Source: Lentisphaerota bacterium
GTDB taxonomy: Bacteria; Verrucomicrobiota; Kiritimatiellia; UBA8416; VGWI01
NCBI GenBank assembly: GCA_016873655.1
Contig: VGWI01000017.1
Span: 1-37,041, forward strand
Direction: 5' to 3'
Length of the DNA: 37,041 bases
The notes beneath the pieces are model-generated. The model saw only the letters and a program-made list of their open reading frames with translations. It searched no databases and was not told the DNA's origin. Below are positions 1 through 8,247 of this stretch, piece after piece. How positions within the stretch are numbered: the stretch's first letter is position 1; each line of letters opens with the position of its first letter. The translations under genes were made by a program, and so were the position numbers.

Positions 1-122
1 CAGCGTTTCCGCTTCCGTCTTGGCTTGAGTTGCTGTCCCATAGAGGGGTTGGGTTTTACCAGAGCGCCGTCCGGCGTGTCAATCACTCACCGATTTGCCG
101 TGTTGGCAGCGCCATGGGTCGT
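1..122. other. Left-edge intergenic sequence
   Basis: No convincing gene lies in these first bases. A short GC-rich inverted repeat (CGCCG-tc-CGGCG, near 63-75) sits just downstream of the malic enzyme stop. It has almost no loop and no following T-run, so I do not call it a terminator. Confidence 0.4.
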
Positions 123-1469
123 TCACGAGGGAGGTGTGAGCACCCATCGTCTCGCGTGGTCGCGTTCCGCCAGGCGCAGGCGGTAGGCTTCGACATCCAT
201 CCGGGGTGCCGCGCCGGATGCAACGGCGGCCGCCGCAACGGCATACGGCACTTCGATGAAGAGCCGGCGATCGAACGGTTTCGGTATGATGTATCCACGG
301 TCAAGTGCATCCGGCATGCCCGGATAGAGATCGAGCAACTGTTGCGGCACCGGCTCCCTTGCCAGGTCTGCAAGCGCGTTGGCCGCTGCAAGCTTCATCT
401 GCAGATTGATCAGGCGCGATCCGCTGTCGAGCGCGCCGCGGAAGAGGAAGGGGAAACCTAGAACATTGTTGACCTGGTTCGGGTAATCGGACCGCCCTGT
501 GGCCATCACGTAGGGGCGGTTGCCCATCGTCTCAGCCACGATTTCCGGCCTGATTTCCGGATCGGGGTTGGACATGGCGTATATTGCAGGATAGTCCGCC
601 ATGGCCGCCACGTCCTCCGACTTCACGCAGTCGGCCACGGATACCCCGATGAAGACGTGCGCACCGCGGATTGCTTCCGAGAGCGACCGAGCGGTTCCGC
701 CCGCCGCGTGTTCCCGCTTCTTGGCGTTCAGGTCCGTCCTGTCCCTGTGCACGACGCCCTTCGTGTCGCACAAGGTGACCGCCTCGGCCCCCGACGCCTT
801 CAGCATTTCCGCGATCCTGATGCCGGCTGCGCCCGCGCCGTTGATGACGATGCGCAGGTCGGGCAGTTTCCTGTCGGAGAGCAGAGCGTAGTTTTTCACG
901 GCGGCGAGGGTGATGACGGCTGTGCCCCACTGGTCGTCATGGAACACGGGGATGTCGAGCAGTTGTTCGAGCCTGTCTTCGATCTCGAAGCATGCCGGCG
1001 CAGCGATGTCCTCAAGGTTGATTCCGCCATACATCGGCGCCAGTGCGCAGACGGTGTCTATGACTCTCTGCGGATCGGTCGGTCCCGTGTTCTTTCCTTC
1101 GCGCCGGCAGAAGTTGAGCGGAACGGGCCAGCCGTCAACATCGCCGAAGGCCTTGAACAGGACCGCTTTGCCCTCCATGACAGGGATGCTGGCCTCGGCG
1201 CCGAGATCGCCCAGTCCGAGTATCGCCGTGCCGTCCGAGACCACGCCGACAAGGTTGGCCTTGGCCGTGTACTTCCATAGGGTCGACCTGTCACTGGCGA
1301 TTTCCCGCACCGGCACCGCCACGCCAGGCGTATAGGCGGTGCATAGAGAGCGCAGGTCGGACAATTTCTTCGTCAACCTCAACCCCACCTTGCCGCCAAG
1401 GTGATAGGAGAGTATTTCGTCGCGATCAATAGGAGCGGTCAATCGGGCCTCCTCCGAAGTTGCGGGCAC
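123..1469 (-). CDS. NAD(P)-dependent malic enzyme (malate dehydrogenase, oxaloacetate-decarboxylating)
   Basis: Predicted to decarboxylate L-malate oxidatively to pyruvate and CO2 with reduction of NAD(P)+, in the cytoplasm. The 448-residue product is the short, single-function form: it has the N-terminal malic domain and the Rossmann domain but lacks the phosphotransacetylase-like C-terminal domain of MaeB proteins. Visible family motifs are CTAYTPGVA (the Tyr is the expected general acid), GKAVLFKAFG with the catalytic Lys region, FHDDQWGTA (metal-binding Asp residues), the nucleotide-binding INGAGAAGIRIAE, and SNPDPEI. The start chosen is a GTG at 1467-1469. No strong Shine-Dalgarno sequence precedes it, so a start a few codons downstream is possible. 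It lies 105 bases after the GspM-like gene on the same strand and may share its transcript. Family assignment is secure; cofactor preference cannot be read. Confidence 0.93.
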   Translation of the reverse strand: MPATSEEARLTAPIDRDEILSYHLGGKVGLRLTKKLSDLRSLCTAYTPGVAVPVREIASDRSTLWKYTAKANLVGVVSDGTAILGLGDLGAEASIPVMEGKAVLFKAFGDVDGWPVPLNFCRREGKNTGPTDPQRVIDTVCALAPMYGGINLEDIAAPACFEIEDRLEQLLDIPVFHDDQWGTAVITLAAVKNYALLSDRKLPDLRIVINGAGAAGIRIAEMLKASGAEAVTLCDTKGVVHRDRTDLNAKKREHAAGGTARSLSEAIRGAHVFIGVSVADCVKSEDVAAMADYPAIYAMSNPDPEIRPEIVAETMGNRPYVMATGRSDYPNQVNNVLGFPFLFRGALDSGSRLINLQMKLAAANALADLAREPVPQQLLDLYPGMPDALDRGYIIPKPFDRRLFIEVPYAVAAAAVASGAAPRMDVEAYRLRLAERDHARRWVLTPPS

Positions 1470-1574
1470 CGCCGCAAAGACGCCGGATAGTGTACGAGCG
1501 GCCCATCCAAATCAAGCGCAAGTTGATGCGCCGCCGCTTCGAGTACCGGAATGAAGGCGCAGCGCGGAAGCCCG

Positions 1575-2078
1575 TCAGAGGGATGCCTTTTCCAAGCCTT
1601 CGAACGTCATCGTTATCTTCGTCCGGCCTTCCTGTCCGGGCAAAGCCGCGATTCTGAGCGTTGTCAGCCGCCACGGCGGCCTTAGAGTCTCGCAGTTGAG
1701 AGCGCGCTGCAGTGCGCCGGGGGCATCGATTGACTGGAAGACGATCTCCTCAATCCTGTGCGTCCACCCGTCCGTCAGCTCCTTCCTGTCGCTTCGGACT
1801 GTTTCAGCGGCGGGTAACGCGCCGCCGGGCGACAGTGCGGACCTGATATCCCGGAGCCTGGCATCAGGCAGACTTTCGAAGGCGGCACGGGCGGAGTAAA
1901 CAAGCTCCATGCCTGCGGCCAGTTCCCGAAGGCGCCTCGTTTCTTCGGCGCGCGCCGCCATGGTTTCGCGGGTATTGCGGAGAAGTTCGGCGGCGTGGAC
2001 GGCAAGGATGATGCCTGCCGCAAGCGGCAGGTATGCGCCGGCTATCTGCAGCTTTTGAGCAAGACGTTCGGGCTTCAC
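1575..2078 (-). CDS. GspM/PilO-like inner-membrane assembly protein
   Basis: A 167-residue protein with one hydrophobic segment near residues 13-27 (AGAYLPLAAGIILAV), then a charged helical stretch and a C-terminal alpha/beta domain. This is the layout of GspM/PilO proteins, which pair with GspL or PilM/PilN in the inner-membrane platform of type II secretion systems and type IV pili. I chose the GTG at 2076-2078, whose bases overlap the TGA of the upstream gene (GTGA). The open frame continues further upstream, but there it only shadows the neighbour. Sequence similarity to the family is too weak to read by eye. The call rests on topology, size and the translationally coupled position behind a GspL-like gene. 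No other secretion or pilus genes are in the window. Confidence 0.5.
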   Translation of the reverse strand: MKPERLAQKLQIAGAYLPLAAGIILAVHAAELLRNTRETMAARAEETRRLRELAAGMELVYSARAAFESLPDARLRDIRSALSPGGALPAAETVRSDRKELTDGWTHRIEEIVFQSIDAPGALQRALNCETLRPPWRLTTLRIAALPGQEGRTKITMTFEGLEKASL

Positions 2079-3523
2079 CTGTCGGCGCCTCCGGCAGAGA
2101 CCACGGCGAACGGAATTCGGCCGTCGGGACCGGCGTTGCCGGTCTTGACGGCCACGGCATACCCGCTGTCGCCAAGTTGGCGAACGAATTCCGACCAAGC
2201 GTTCCATCGCGGAGCCATGCCCGATGCGTCAACCGCCTTGCCGGAAAGGTTAAGCGTTGCGAGGCGCAAGCCGTCCCGGTCGGCGATCTCGGTCAGGCGG
2301 CCGGCAAGCGTGACAAGCGAAGGGGTGAACGTGTCCCGGAACGGCCTGGTATTCTCCTTGCGCGTTGTGAGTTCCGCGGCGACCACGCTTATGGCACGCT
2401 CGCCCTTCACCGGCAGACTGTAGCCGAGCAGACTGTCGCGCAGTGAGGCGAAGGTTGCGTCGGCCTCGCGCTCCATCCTGCCTGCTTTCAGGACGGCAGC
2501 CGAGGCGGCGGCGCAGAGCAGTAATCCGGCGGCTGCCACGAGCCAGAGGGCGCGGTTGCGGTCTCTGCCGGCGCGTTTTGCGGAGTCCGGGTGTCTGAAT
2601 CTGACTCCCCGGAGGTCCACACGGAGAGGCCCGCGCAGCAGCGCACGGCACGCAAAGGCGCGCGCCGCAAATTCGGCCGGTGATTCATGGACGCAGGAAC
2701 TGCCGACCCAATCATCAGGGAGTGCGGAGAGAATCCTGGCAGCTTCCGTCCGGTCGGCTGCCTCGGCGCCGCAGAGGGCCCAGAAGACAGGGACCGGAGC
2801 CGCGCCGAGGCGGGTTCGAAGCGCGCGCGAGAGGGTTTCTGTCCCGATTCCGGGCAGCGTTTGTGCGCCGATGAAGCTGCGGCCCCTGCCTATGACGAGG
2901 ACGGACCTCCCGGGGTCTGCGCGCAGCACCGCTCTGAATGCGTCGGCAGACGCGGCAGGCGTTTCGGCGAGGCTCTGAGTCCAGATGGCGAGCCCTTCAT
3001 GATCCAGTATCATGGGATCAAAACCGGCATCCCTGCATCCGGCAAGGCGCGCCTCTATGTGTGAATGTCTTGCCGCGACGGCAAGTGCACGTACATTGCC
3101 GCCGGCCCCGCGCTGCGGTTCGAGGAATTCCACTTCACATTCCTCGATGGGGAATGGCATGGCGATGTCCAGCAAGGTAGGGAAAACACGTTTTGCGCGT
3201 GAGAAGGACCGGTAGGGGGCGTCTATCCACTGGGCCATACATTCCGTAACCGGCATGCAGGCGATTGACGGCACGGTGGCGCCGCGCCGGCGGAGTTCAT
3301 CCATGTCGGACGGGCTGGTTACTATCCTCTGGCCCCGGCGCTCGGCAAGGAGGACAACCGGCTCCCGGGCGGTCATGTCTACGGAGAAGCATGAACTTGC
3401 CCAAGGAAGAGCCCGCCTGGCACTCCCTCGTCCCGCGTCTCCCCGCTCGGCTGCGGGCGCTGTTCCGGAAATGGCAGGCGCACTCATTCGAATAGCCAAT
3501 TCTTCCCGATCGCGGTTAAGCAT
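2075..3523 (-). CDS. GspL/PilM-like protein (actin-like cytoplasmic domain, TM, periplasmic domain)
   Basis: 482 residues in the GspL layout: an N-terminal cytoplasmic region of about 320 residues, one membrane segment near 326-347 (ALWLVAAAGLLLCAAASAAVL minus its ends), a coiled linker, and a C-terminal periplasmic alpha/beta domain. The segment RVFPTLLDIAMPFPIEECE is typical of PilM/GspL actin-like domains, where a Leu/Met-Pro-Phe-Pro element follows a conserved helix. Its likely partner is the GspM-like product encoded immediately downstream with a 4-base overlap. The start is uncertain: ATG at 3521-3523 or an in-frame ATG 12 codons later; an ATG at codon 50 would cut into the first strand of the domain. 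The two genes look like an isolated piece of a type II secretion or pilus platform. The specific role is inference. Confidence 0.55.
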   Translation of the reverse strand: MLNRDREELAIRMSAPAISGTAPAAERGDAGRGSARRALPWASSCFSVDMTAREPVVLLAERRGQRIVTSPSDMDELRRRGATVPSIACMPVTECMAQWIDAPYRSFSRAKRVFPTLLDIAMPFPIEECEVEFLEPQRGAGGNVRALAVAARHSHIEARLAGCRDAGFDPMILDHEGLAIWTQSLAETPAASADAFRAVLRADPGRSVLVIGRGRSFIGAQTLPGIGTETLSRALRTRLGAAPVPVFWALCGAEAADRTEAARILSALPDDWVGSSCVHESPAEFAARAFACRALLRGPLRVDLRGVRFRHPDSAKRAGRDRNRALWLVAAAGLLLCAAASAAVLKAGRMEREADATFASLRDSLLGYSLPVKGERAISVVAAELTTRKENTRPFRDTFTPSLVTLAGRLTEIADRDGLRLATLNLSGKAVDASGMAPRWNAWSEFVRQLGDSGYAVAVKTGNAGPDGRIPFAVVSAGGADR

Positions 3524-3652
3524 GCAATGGTGGCCGGGCTCTGCCCGGACGGCTTTCCCTTGATACCGGATGCGGCCGAGGAAGTCAAACAGGGCAGGAT
3601 AGGGCCATGAACGCGGTTGCGTTCACACTCATGTCGGGCTAATCTCGCCCGC

Positions 3653-4561
3653 ATGAGCACGTTGATCAATGCCGTGCGGACGATTCGCCGTGTGCCGGCT
3701 TGCGGGGCCATTGTTGCTCTGGCTGCGATGATCTGGCTTGTTGCCGGCGCCGGCGCGCAGGACATGGACCGGATAAGGGATGCGCCTGCTGTCGGCACCC
3801 CGGCTGCCTTCAGGTTCCGCGATGCCGACAGCATCCGTCTGGAGGCGGACAAGGCCAGGGACGCAGGGGAGACATCGAAGGCGATCCAGCTCTACCGCGC
3901 CGCCGCGGAGGACTACTCACGCCTGCTCAGGGATTACCCAGCATGGGAGCCTGCGGTGACGAGGTTCAGGGCCGCCTCTTGTGAGAACGAGGCAAAGAGA
4001 CTCAGCGAGGAGATGTCTGTGCCAAAGCCGCCGTCGTCTCCTTCGGCCCGTCCGCCCGCGGATGTGCGTGCGGACTCAGACGGACTGATGCGCGAACTTT
4101 GCGCCGCGGCATCTCTCATGCTCAGGTCGGGGCAGTTGTCCGAGGCCCGTGCCCTGCTTTCGCGCGGGCTCAGGACCGACCCGGACAACGTTTCCGCTCG
4201 CGTCCTGATGGGGATCGTTCACTGCAGGGAACGCGGATACGACAATGCCATATTTCTTCTCCGGCCGGTTGTTGATGAAGACGGCGCCAACGTGAAAGCG
4301 CGCATGGCATTGGCCGCGGCGTACTACGCGGTCGGCCGCGTTCTGAGCGCCGAATCGGAGCTGCGTCGGGTTCTCGAGACTGACGAACGCGTGCCTGAAG
4401 CGCACTACAACATGGCGCAGGTGCTCCTCGCAATGGAGCCTCCGGACCTGGCGCTGGCCGGGCGGCACTACCGCCGCGCGCTTGCTCTCGGGGCGGCTGC
4501 CGACAAGAGCATCGAGGCAAGACTGGCTGGTGCCGGAAACGCGGCTAAGCCCGCTTTGTGA
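3653..4561 (+). CDS. Secreted TPR-repeat protein
   Basis: 302 residues. The N-terminus is a signal peptide (MSTLINAVRTIRRVP, then a hydrophobic core ending GAGAQ), so the protein is exported. A first TPR-like helical pair covers about residues 58-95 (AGETSKAIQLYRAAAEDYSRLL). After a Pro/Ser-rich linker, about three further TPRs cover 150-290 (SGQLSEARALLSRGLRTDPDNVSARVLMG is too long to be one motif and holds one full repeat). I preferred the ATG at 3653 over an upstream in-frame TTG at 3617 because it places the signal peptide at the N-terminus. Its 3' end overlaps the convergent recN by 17 bases. TPR proteins act as scaffolds; no specific partner can be read. Confidence 0.75.
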   Translation: MSTLINAVRTIRRVPACGAIVALAAMIWLVAGAGAQDMDRIRDAPAVGTPAAFRFRDADSIRLEADKARDAGETSKAIQLYRAAAEDYSRLLRDYPAWEPAVTRFRAASCENEAKRLSEEMSVPKPPSSPSARPPADVRADSDGLMRELCAAASLMLRSGQLSEARALLSRGLRTDPDNVSARVLMGIVHCRERGYDNAIFLLRPVVDEDGANVKARMALAAAYYAVGRVLSAESELRRVLETDERVPEAHYNMAQVLLAMEPPDLALAGRHYRRALALGAAADKSIEARLAGAGNAAKPAL

Positions 4562-6209
4562 GCATCTCGCGCGCATGCGCGAGGGTCGTCCTGGTCATGC
4601 TTCTTCCACCCAGCATGCGCGCTATTTCTTCCACGCGCACGTCGCCGCCGACTTCCGTCACCGCGGTTCGAGTGCGGCCGTCCTCAACCGTCTTGCTCGC
4701 CACCAGGTGGCGTGTCCCGCATACCGCCACCTGCGGGAGATGCGTAATGCAGATGATCTGGTGATGGTTCGCGACGGCCTGCAGTTTGGCTCCGATGGCG
4801 ACGCCCATTTCTCCGCCCACGTTGGCGTCAATCTCGTCGAACAGGAGCAGGGGTATCCGGTCGTGAACCGCGAGTACCGACTTGGTGGCTAGCATGACGC
4901 GGGATATTTCGCCGCTCGAGGCGATCAGCCGCAGCGGGCGTGAAGGTTCGCCGGCGTTAGGCGCAAATCCGAACTCAATATCGTCCATGCCCGCGGGCCG
5001 CGGTTCGCCGGGCGTGAGATCGACGGAGAACGATCCGTGCGGGAATCCCAGGTCTCTCAGTTCAGCGGTTACGGTCTTCGCGAGAGAGGCGGCGGCTTTC
5101 CGTCTTGCCTCACCGAGCCTGGAGCCGGCTGCAGCCAGCTTTTTTTCTTCGGCCTGCAGTTCGCGATTGAGGGCCGCGATCCGCTCGCCTCTTGATTGCA
5201 GGTCACCCAGCCTGGTCCTGGCGCGTTCGAGCAGATCGAGTATTCCTCCGATCGTGGGGGCATACTTTCTCTTCAAGTCGCGCACAAGCGCCATGCGGTC
5301 CTCGATCTCCTGCAGACGCGCCGGATCGGCTTCGACGTTCCCTGCGTGGGAGGCGACGGCGGAATCCAGTTCCTGAATCTGGATGGCGGCCGACTCGGCT
5401 TCCCTGAGCCACACCCCGGCATCCGGGAAGAATCGCTCAAGCTGGGTCAGCGCGCGCACTGCGCCGGCCATGGCGTTGAGTGCCGAGCTTTCGCTTTCCG
5501 CCAGCGCCGCGTGTGTTTCCGACGAGAGCCGGATGATCTCGTGTGCGTTTGCCACGCGGGCGTGTTCCTTTTCCAGCTCGGTCTCCTCGTCCGGATCGAG
5601 TTTTGCGCGTTCGATCTCCTCGATCTGGAAGGAGAGGAGGTCGATCTGTGCGGCGACCGCATGGTCGTCGCAGTCCAGCTCGGCGATGCGCTCGCGCAGG
5701 TCCCGGATGGAATCGTAGACGGTCTCGTAGTCCTCTCTCTGTTTCCAGAGGCGTCCGAAGGCGTCGAGGAGATCAAGCTGCGATGCTCGGTTCAGGAGGG
5801 ACTGGTGATCGTGCGGGCCGTGCATGTCGACAAGGAGGTCGCCTATCCTCTTCAGAGCCTGCGCGGTTGTCGGCGAATCGTTCACCCAGTTCCGTCCGGC
5901 GCCGGATGCGGAAAGCGACCGCCTGAGGACCAGCGCGCCGCCGTCGCAGAGAGGCAGGCCCAGCTCCTCAAGTGCCGCATCCGTGTCGGAAGAATCGGCA
6001 AGATGAAAAGCGGCCTCGACCGAGCAGGTGTCGGAGCCGCTGCGGATCATGGATCGGTCCGCGCGTTCGCCCAGCACAAGGCCCAGGCCGCCGGCGACGA
6101 TGGACTTGCCAGCCCCGGTTTCGCCGGTGATGACGTTCAGCCCGGGTCCGAACTCGATTTCCAGCGCCTCAACGATGGCAAGGTTGCGGATTCGCAGCGT
6201 CTGCAGCAT
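4545..6209 (-). CDS. recN: DNA repair protein RecN
   Basis: RecN is an SMC-like ATPase that acts early in double-strand break repair. The 554-residue product has the full family layout: N-terminal MLQTLRIRNLAIVEALEIEF followed by the Walker A motif GETGAGKS, long central coiled-coil arms (about 150-370), the ABC signature SSGEISRVMLA, and the Walker B/D-loop LLLFDEIDANVGGEMG. The ATG at 6209 was chosen because family members start at this point. The reading frame runs 20 codons further upstream, but that part has no family resemblance. The gene is about 70 bases after the upstream TPR lipoprotein gene on the same strand. Its last 17 bases overlap the convergent TPR gene. No LexA-type operator was recognised. 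Confidence 0.97.
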   Translation of the reverse strand: MLQTLRIRNLAIVEALEIEFGPGLNVITGETGAGKSIVAGGLGLVLGERADRSMIRSGSDTCSVEAAFHLADSSDTDAALEELGLPLCDGGALVLRRSLSASGAGRNWVNDSPTTAQALKRIGDLLVDMHGPHDHQSLLNRASQLDLLDAFGRLWKQREDYETVYDSIRDLRERIAELDCDDHAVAAQIDLLSFQIEEIERAKLDPDEETELEKEHARVANAHEIIRLSSETHAALAESESSALNAMAGAVRALTQLERFFPDAGVWLREAESAAIQIQELDSAVASHAGNVEADPARLQEIEDRMALVRDLKRKYAPTIGGILDLLERARTRLGDLQSRGERIAALNRELQAEEKKLAAAGSRLGEARRKAAASLAKTVTAELRDLGFPHGSFSVDLTPGEPRPAGMDDIEFGFAPNAGEPSRPLRLIASSGEISRVMLATKSVLAVHDRIPLLLFDEIDANVGGEMGVAIGAKLQAVANHHQIICITHLPQVAVCGTRHLVASKTVEDGRTRTAVTEVGGDVRVEEIARMLGGRSMTRTTLAHAREMLTKRA

Positions 6210-6278
6210 GGGCGGAAGGTTACTATTTACGAATGCCGGTGGGCAAGAGGCTGCGCTGAAGAAAGGCAAGCATGCCTG

Positions 6279-7481
6279 TTAGGGGAGAGCCCGGGCTTCC
6301 TTCTCGGCCTTCGCGGCTTCATCCGCGCGGCCCGCCTTCCTCAGGCAAGCTGAAAGGTTCATGAGGATTGTGGCGTCTTCCCGCGGCGCGGCGTTCGGAT
6401 TGTTTCTGCTCAGGGCAAGAGCCTTCAAGAGCGTCTGCTCGCACGGTTCCAGTTTGCCGCGCCGCAGGTATGCCATCGCCAGGTTGTTCAGGATCAGCAC
6501 GGTGCGGGAATCATCTTTCTCCGGAGCGGATTCGTTGAGGGCGAGACACTTCTTGAGTGTGCTCTCAGCATCCTTCAGTTTGCCTGAATTGAGATAGATT
6601 AGTCCCAGGTTCAGGCGGCAGGACAGCGCGAGTGGATGGGATTCGCCCGACTCGGAGCAGAACACCTTCAGCGCCTGCCTGCAGAGATCCTCTGCCTGCG
6701 CGTATCGTTTCTGAACCGCGTTCAATCCCGCCAGGTTGTTCTGCGCGACGGCGAAGTGCATCCGTTCCCCGCGCGCGGCCCCGGCCAAGGTACTGGCCGC
6801 GGATGAAAGGCACGTTTCAGCTTCGCCGAGGCGGCCGGCGGAGAAATAGAACATGCCAAGATCGTTCAGTGAGACACCAACCCTGGGATCTTCGCTTCCA
6901 AGCGCCTTCCGGCGAATCTCCAGGGCCTCCTTCATGGCGGCTTCCGCGTCGTCCAGCCTGCCTGCGCGTCCGGCCTCAAGCGCTTTCGTTGAGAGTGCGA
7001 TCGCTTCCGGCGGGTCAGCGGGAGTACTTTCGTCCTCGCCCCGTGTTCGGGTGCGCCGGAAGAGCGACAAGAACCCGACGCCGCTGCGCGGCTGCGCATT
7101 GGACGGTACGGGCTCTTCAAGCTCACTCGGTTCGGACGGCCTGATGTTCAACCTTGCGATTTCAGAACGCGCGGCGGCCAGTTCCGATTCCAGTGCGGCG
7201 CAGCGCGCCAGGGCAGCGTCGAGCGCCGTCTGCAGGTTGCGATCGCTTGCCTCTGACTGAATCCGGACTCTCGCGGAATCCGAACGGCTTTGTGCGAGTT
7301 CTGACTCAAGGCGCCTGATGTCGGAGTCCTTTTCCTCCAGAACGGACGATGCTGATTCGTCCTGGCAGGACGAGAGTCCTGCTGCACCCGGACCAGCGGG
7401 GCCTGTGGCGGGAGTTTGGCACGACGAGAAGAGCAGTGCCGGTGCAAGCAGAACAGCACACCGGGCATCTCGCTTTGACAT
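6279..7481 (-). CDS. Lipoprotein with coiled coil and kinesin-light-chain-type TPRs
   Basis: 400 residues. The N-terminus (MSKRDARCAVLLAPALLFSSC) looks like a lipoprotein signal with Cys21 as the acylated residue, although the lipobox LFSSC is not ideal. Residues about 45-115 form a predicted coiled coil (EEKDSDIRRLESELAQSRSD...). A linker with SLFRRTRTRGEDES follows, then five or so 42-residue TPRs of the kinesin-light-chain class from about 165 to 400, with repeated motifs such as LNDLGMFYFSAGRLGEAE, QNNLAGLNAVQKRYAQAE and LNNLAMAYLRRGKLEPCE. GGAG lies 8 bases before the ATG at 7481. It is probably an envelope scaffold; no function can be assigned. It lies upstream of recN on the same strand. 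Confidence 0.72.
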   Translation of the reverse strand: MSKRDARCAVLLAPALLFSSCQTPATGPAGPGAAGLSSCQDESASSVLEEKDSDIRRLESELAQSRSDSARVRIQSEASDRNLQTALDAALARCAALESELAAARSEIARLNIRPSEPSELEEPVPSNAQPRSGVGFLSLFRRTRTRGEDESTPADPPEAIALSTKALEAGRAGRLDDAEAAMKEALEIRRKALGSEDPRVGVSLNDLGMFYFSAGRLGEAETCLSSAASTLAGAARGERMHFAVAQNNLAGLNAVQKRYAQAEDLCRQALKVFCSESGESHPLALSCRLNLGLIYLNSGKLKDAESTLKKCLALNESAPEKDDSRTVLILNNLAMAYLRRGKLEPCEQTLLKALALSRNNPNAAPREDATILMNLSACLRKAGRADEAAKAEKEARALP

Positions 7482-7510
7482 CAGGCTTCTCCGGAGAGTG
7501 AAGAAAGAAT

Positions 7511-7546
7511 ACGCCGCCGGAAAAGCGTTGTCTTGACCGGCGGCGT
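7511..7546 (-). terminator. Rho-independent terminator after the 7581-8009 gene
   Basis: A perfect 10-bp stem (7511-7520 with 7537-7546, core CGCCGCCGG/CCGGCGGCG) with a 16-base loop. On the minus strand it is followed by ATTCTTTCTT. It lies 34 bases after the stop of the secreted beta-domain gene and before the start of the TPR lipoprotein gene, so it would separate the two transcripts. Confidence 0.65.
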
Positions 7547-7580
7547 CAGCACACTCAGAGTCCGACGGGTACCGTTCCCG

Positions 7581-8009
7581 TCACGGGCTCATTACGCGGG
7601 GAATGAACCCGGCGGCTGCTGCGCCAGGCACCAGGATGTGCCCTATCGGCATACGCTTCGGGATCACGATCACGAGCCCGTGCGCTTGCGGGCGGACACC
7701 GCTACGCGCCCTGAGCAGACGCATGTCTATCCGCACAGGTCCGGCCGTCACATAGTGACTGCCTTCGTCCAGACTCGGAAGCTCAAATACTCCGTCCTTG
7801 CCCGTGCGGGTCTTGAACACGACCTTCTCACTATCGGAATTCCACACGGATACCCGTATGCCATCAGCTGGCGTCTTTCCGTCCGGGTACAGCATCACAC
7901 CTCGGAATGTGGATGGCAGCACCGAGAGGTCAGGGGCCTGCTCGGCGGCCAGTGCGGCAACAGCCGAGGCAATCATGAGACCCAGAATCGGCAACATCAG
8001 CTTCTTCAT
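7581..8009 (-). CDS. Secreted carboxypeptidase-regulatory-like (beta-sandwich) protein, copy 1
   Basis: 142 residues with a signal peptide (MKKLMLPILGLMIASAVAALAAEQ). The rest is one beta-sandwich domain of the carboxypeptidase-regulatory type: RGVMLYPDGKTPADGIRVSV, then a strand-turn TRTGKDGVFELPSL and GSHYVTAGPVRIDMRL, ending with a hydrophobic strand GLVIVIPKRMPIG. The ATG at 8009 is preceded by GGAGGGAGAGGCG, a strong ribosome-binding site, so upstream in-frame codons are leader. It is a paralogue of the 8965-9420 product, with the same order of strands and the same ELPSL/DLPLL and VIPK/LLPK positions. The two flank an outer-membrane barrel gene. Such domains are often adhesion or sugar-binding modules. 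Function unknown. Confidence 0.7.
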   Translation of the reverse strand: MKKLMLPILGLMIASAVAALAAEQAPDLSVLPSTFRGVMLYPDGKTPADGIRVSVWNSDSEKVVFKTRTGKDGVFELPSLDEGSHYVTAGPVRIDMRLLRARSGVRPQAHGLVIVIPKRMPIGHILVPGAAAAGFIPRVMSP

Positions 8010-8085
8010 CGCCTCTCCCTCCGATCCGACAAGCCCGAAAACAGCAGCAGCGCTGGAGGTCAATAGTCTCCCTTCGAACGAAGAT

Positions 8086-8114
8086 ATTATCGCGGCCGGC
8101 GCCTGCAGGGTCAA
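8086..8114 (-). promoter_or_regulatory. Sigma70-type promoter for the 7581-8009 gene
   Basis: On the minus strand TTGACC (8109-8114) is followed after exactly 17 bases by GATAAT (8086-8091). Transcription would start near 8079, giving a leader of about 70 bases before the ATG at 8009. Confidence 0.6.
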
Positions 8115-8247
8115 TAGGAAACGGTGGAAGAATTACGGTGAATTGGGTTGTCAGGAAGAAGGCGCGGTACTATTTTTGAAAAGGCGCGTACGTTCTTTCG
8201 GCATTTCGTGGTGTTGAAGGGGAAGAACAGGGAAGGGGGGCAGTGCG

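Noticed and set aside
5196-6353. A 385-codon plus-strand frame
   Set aside because: Antisense of recN; product has no domain, and recN is unambiguous.
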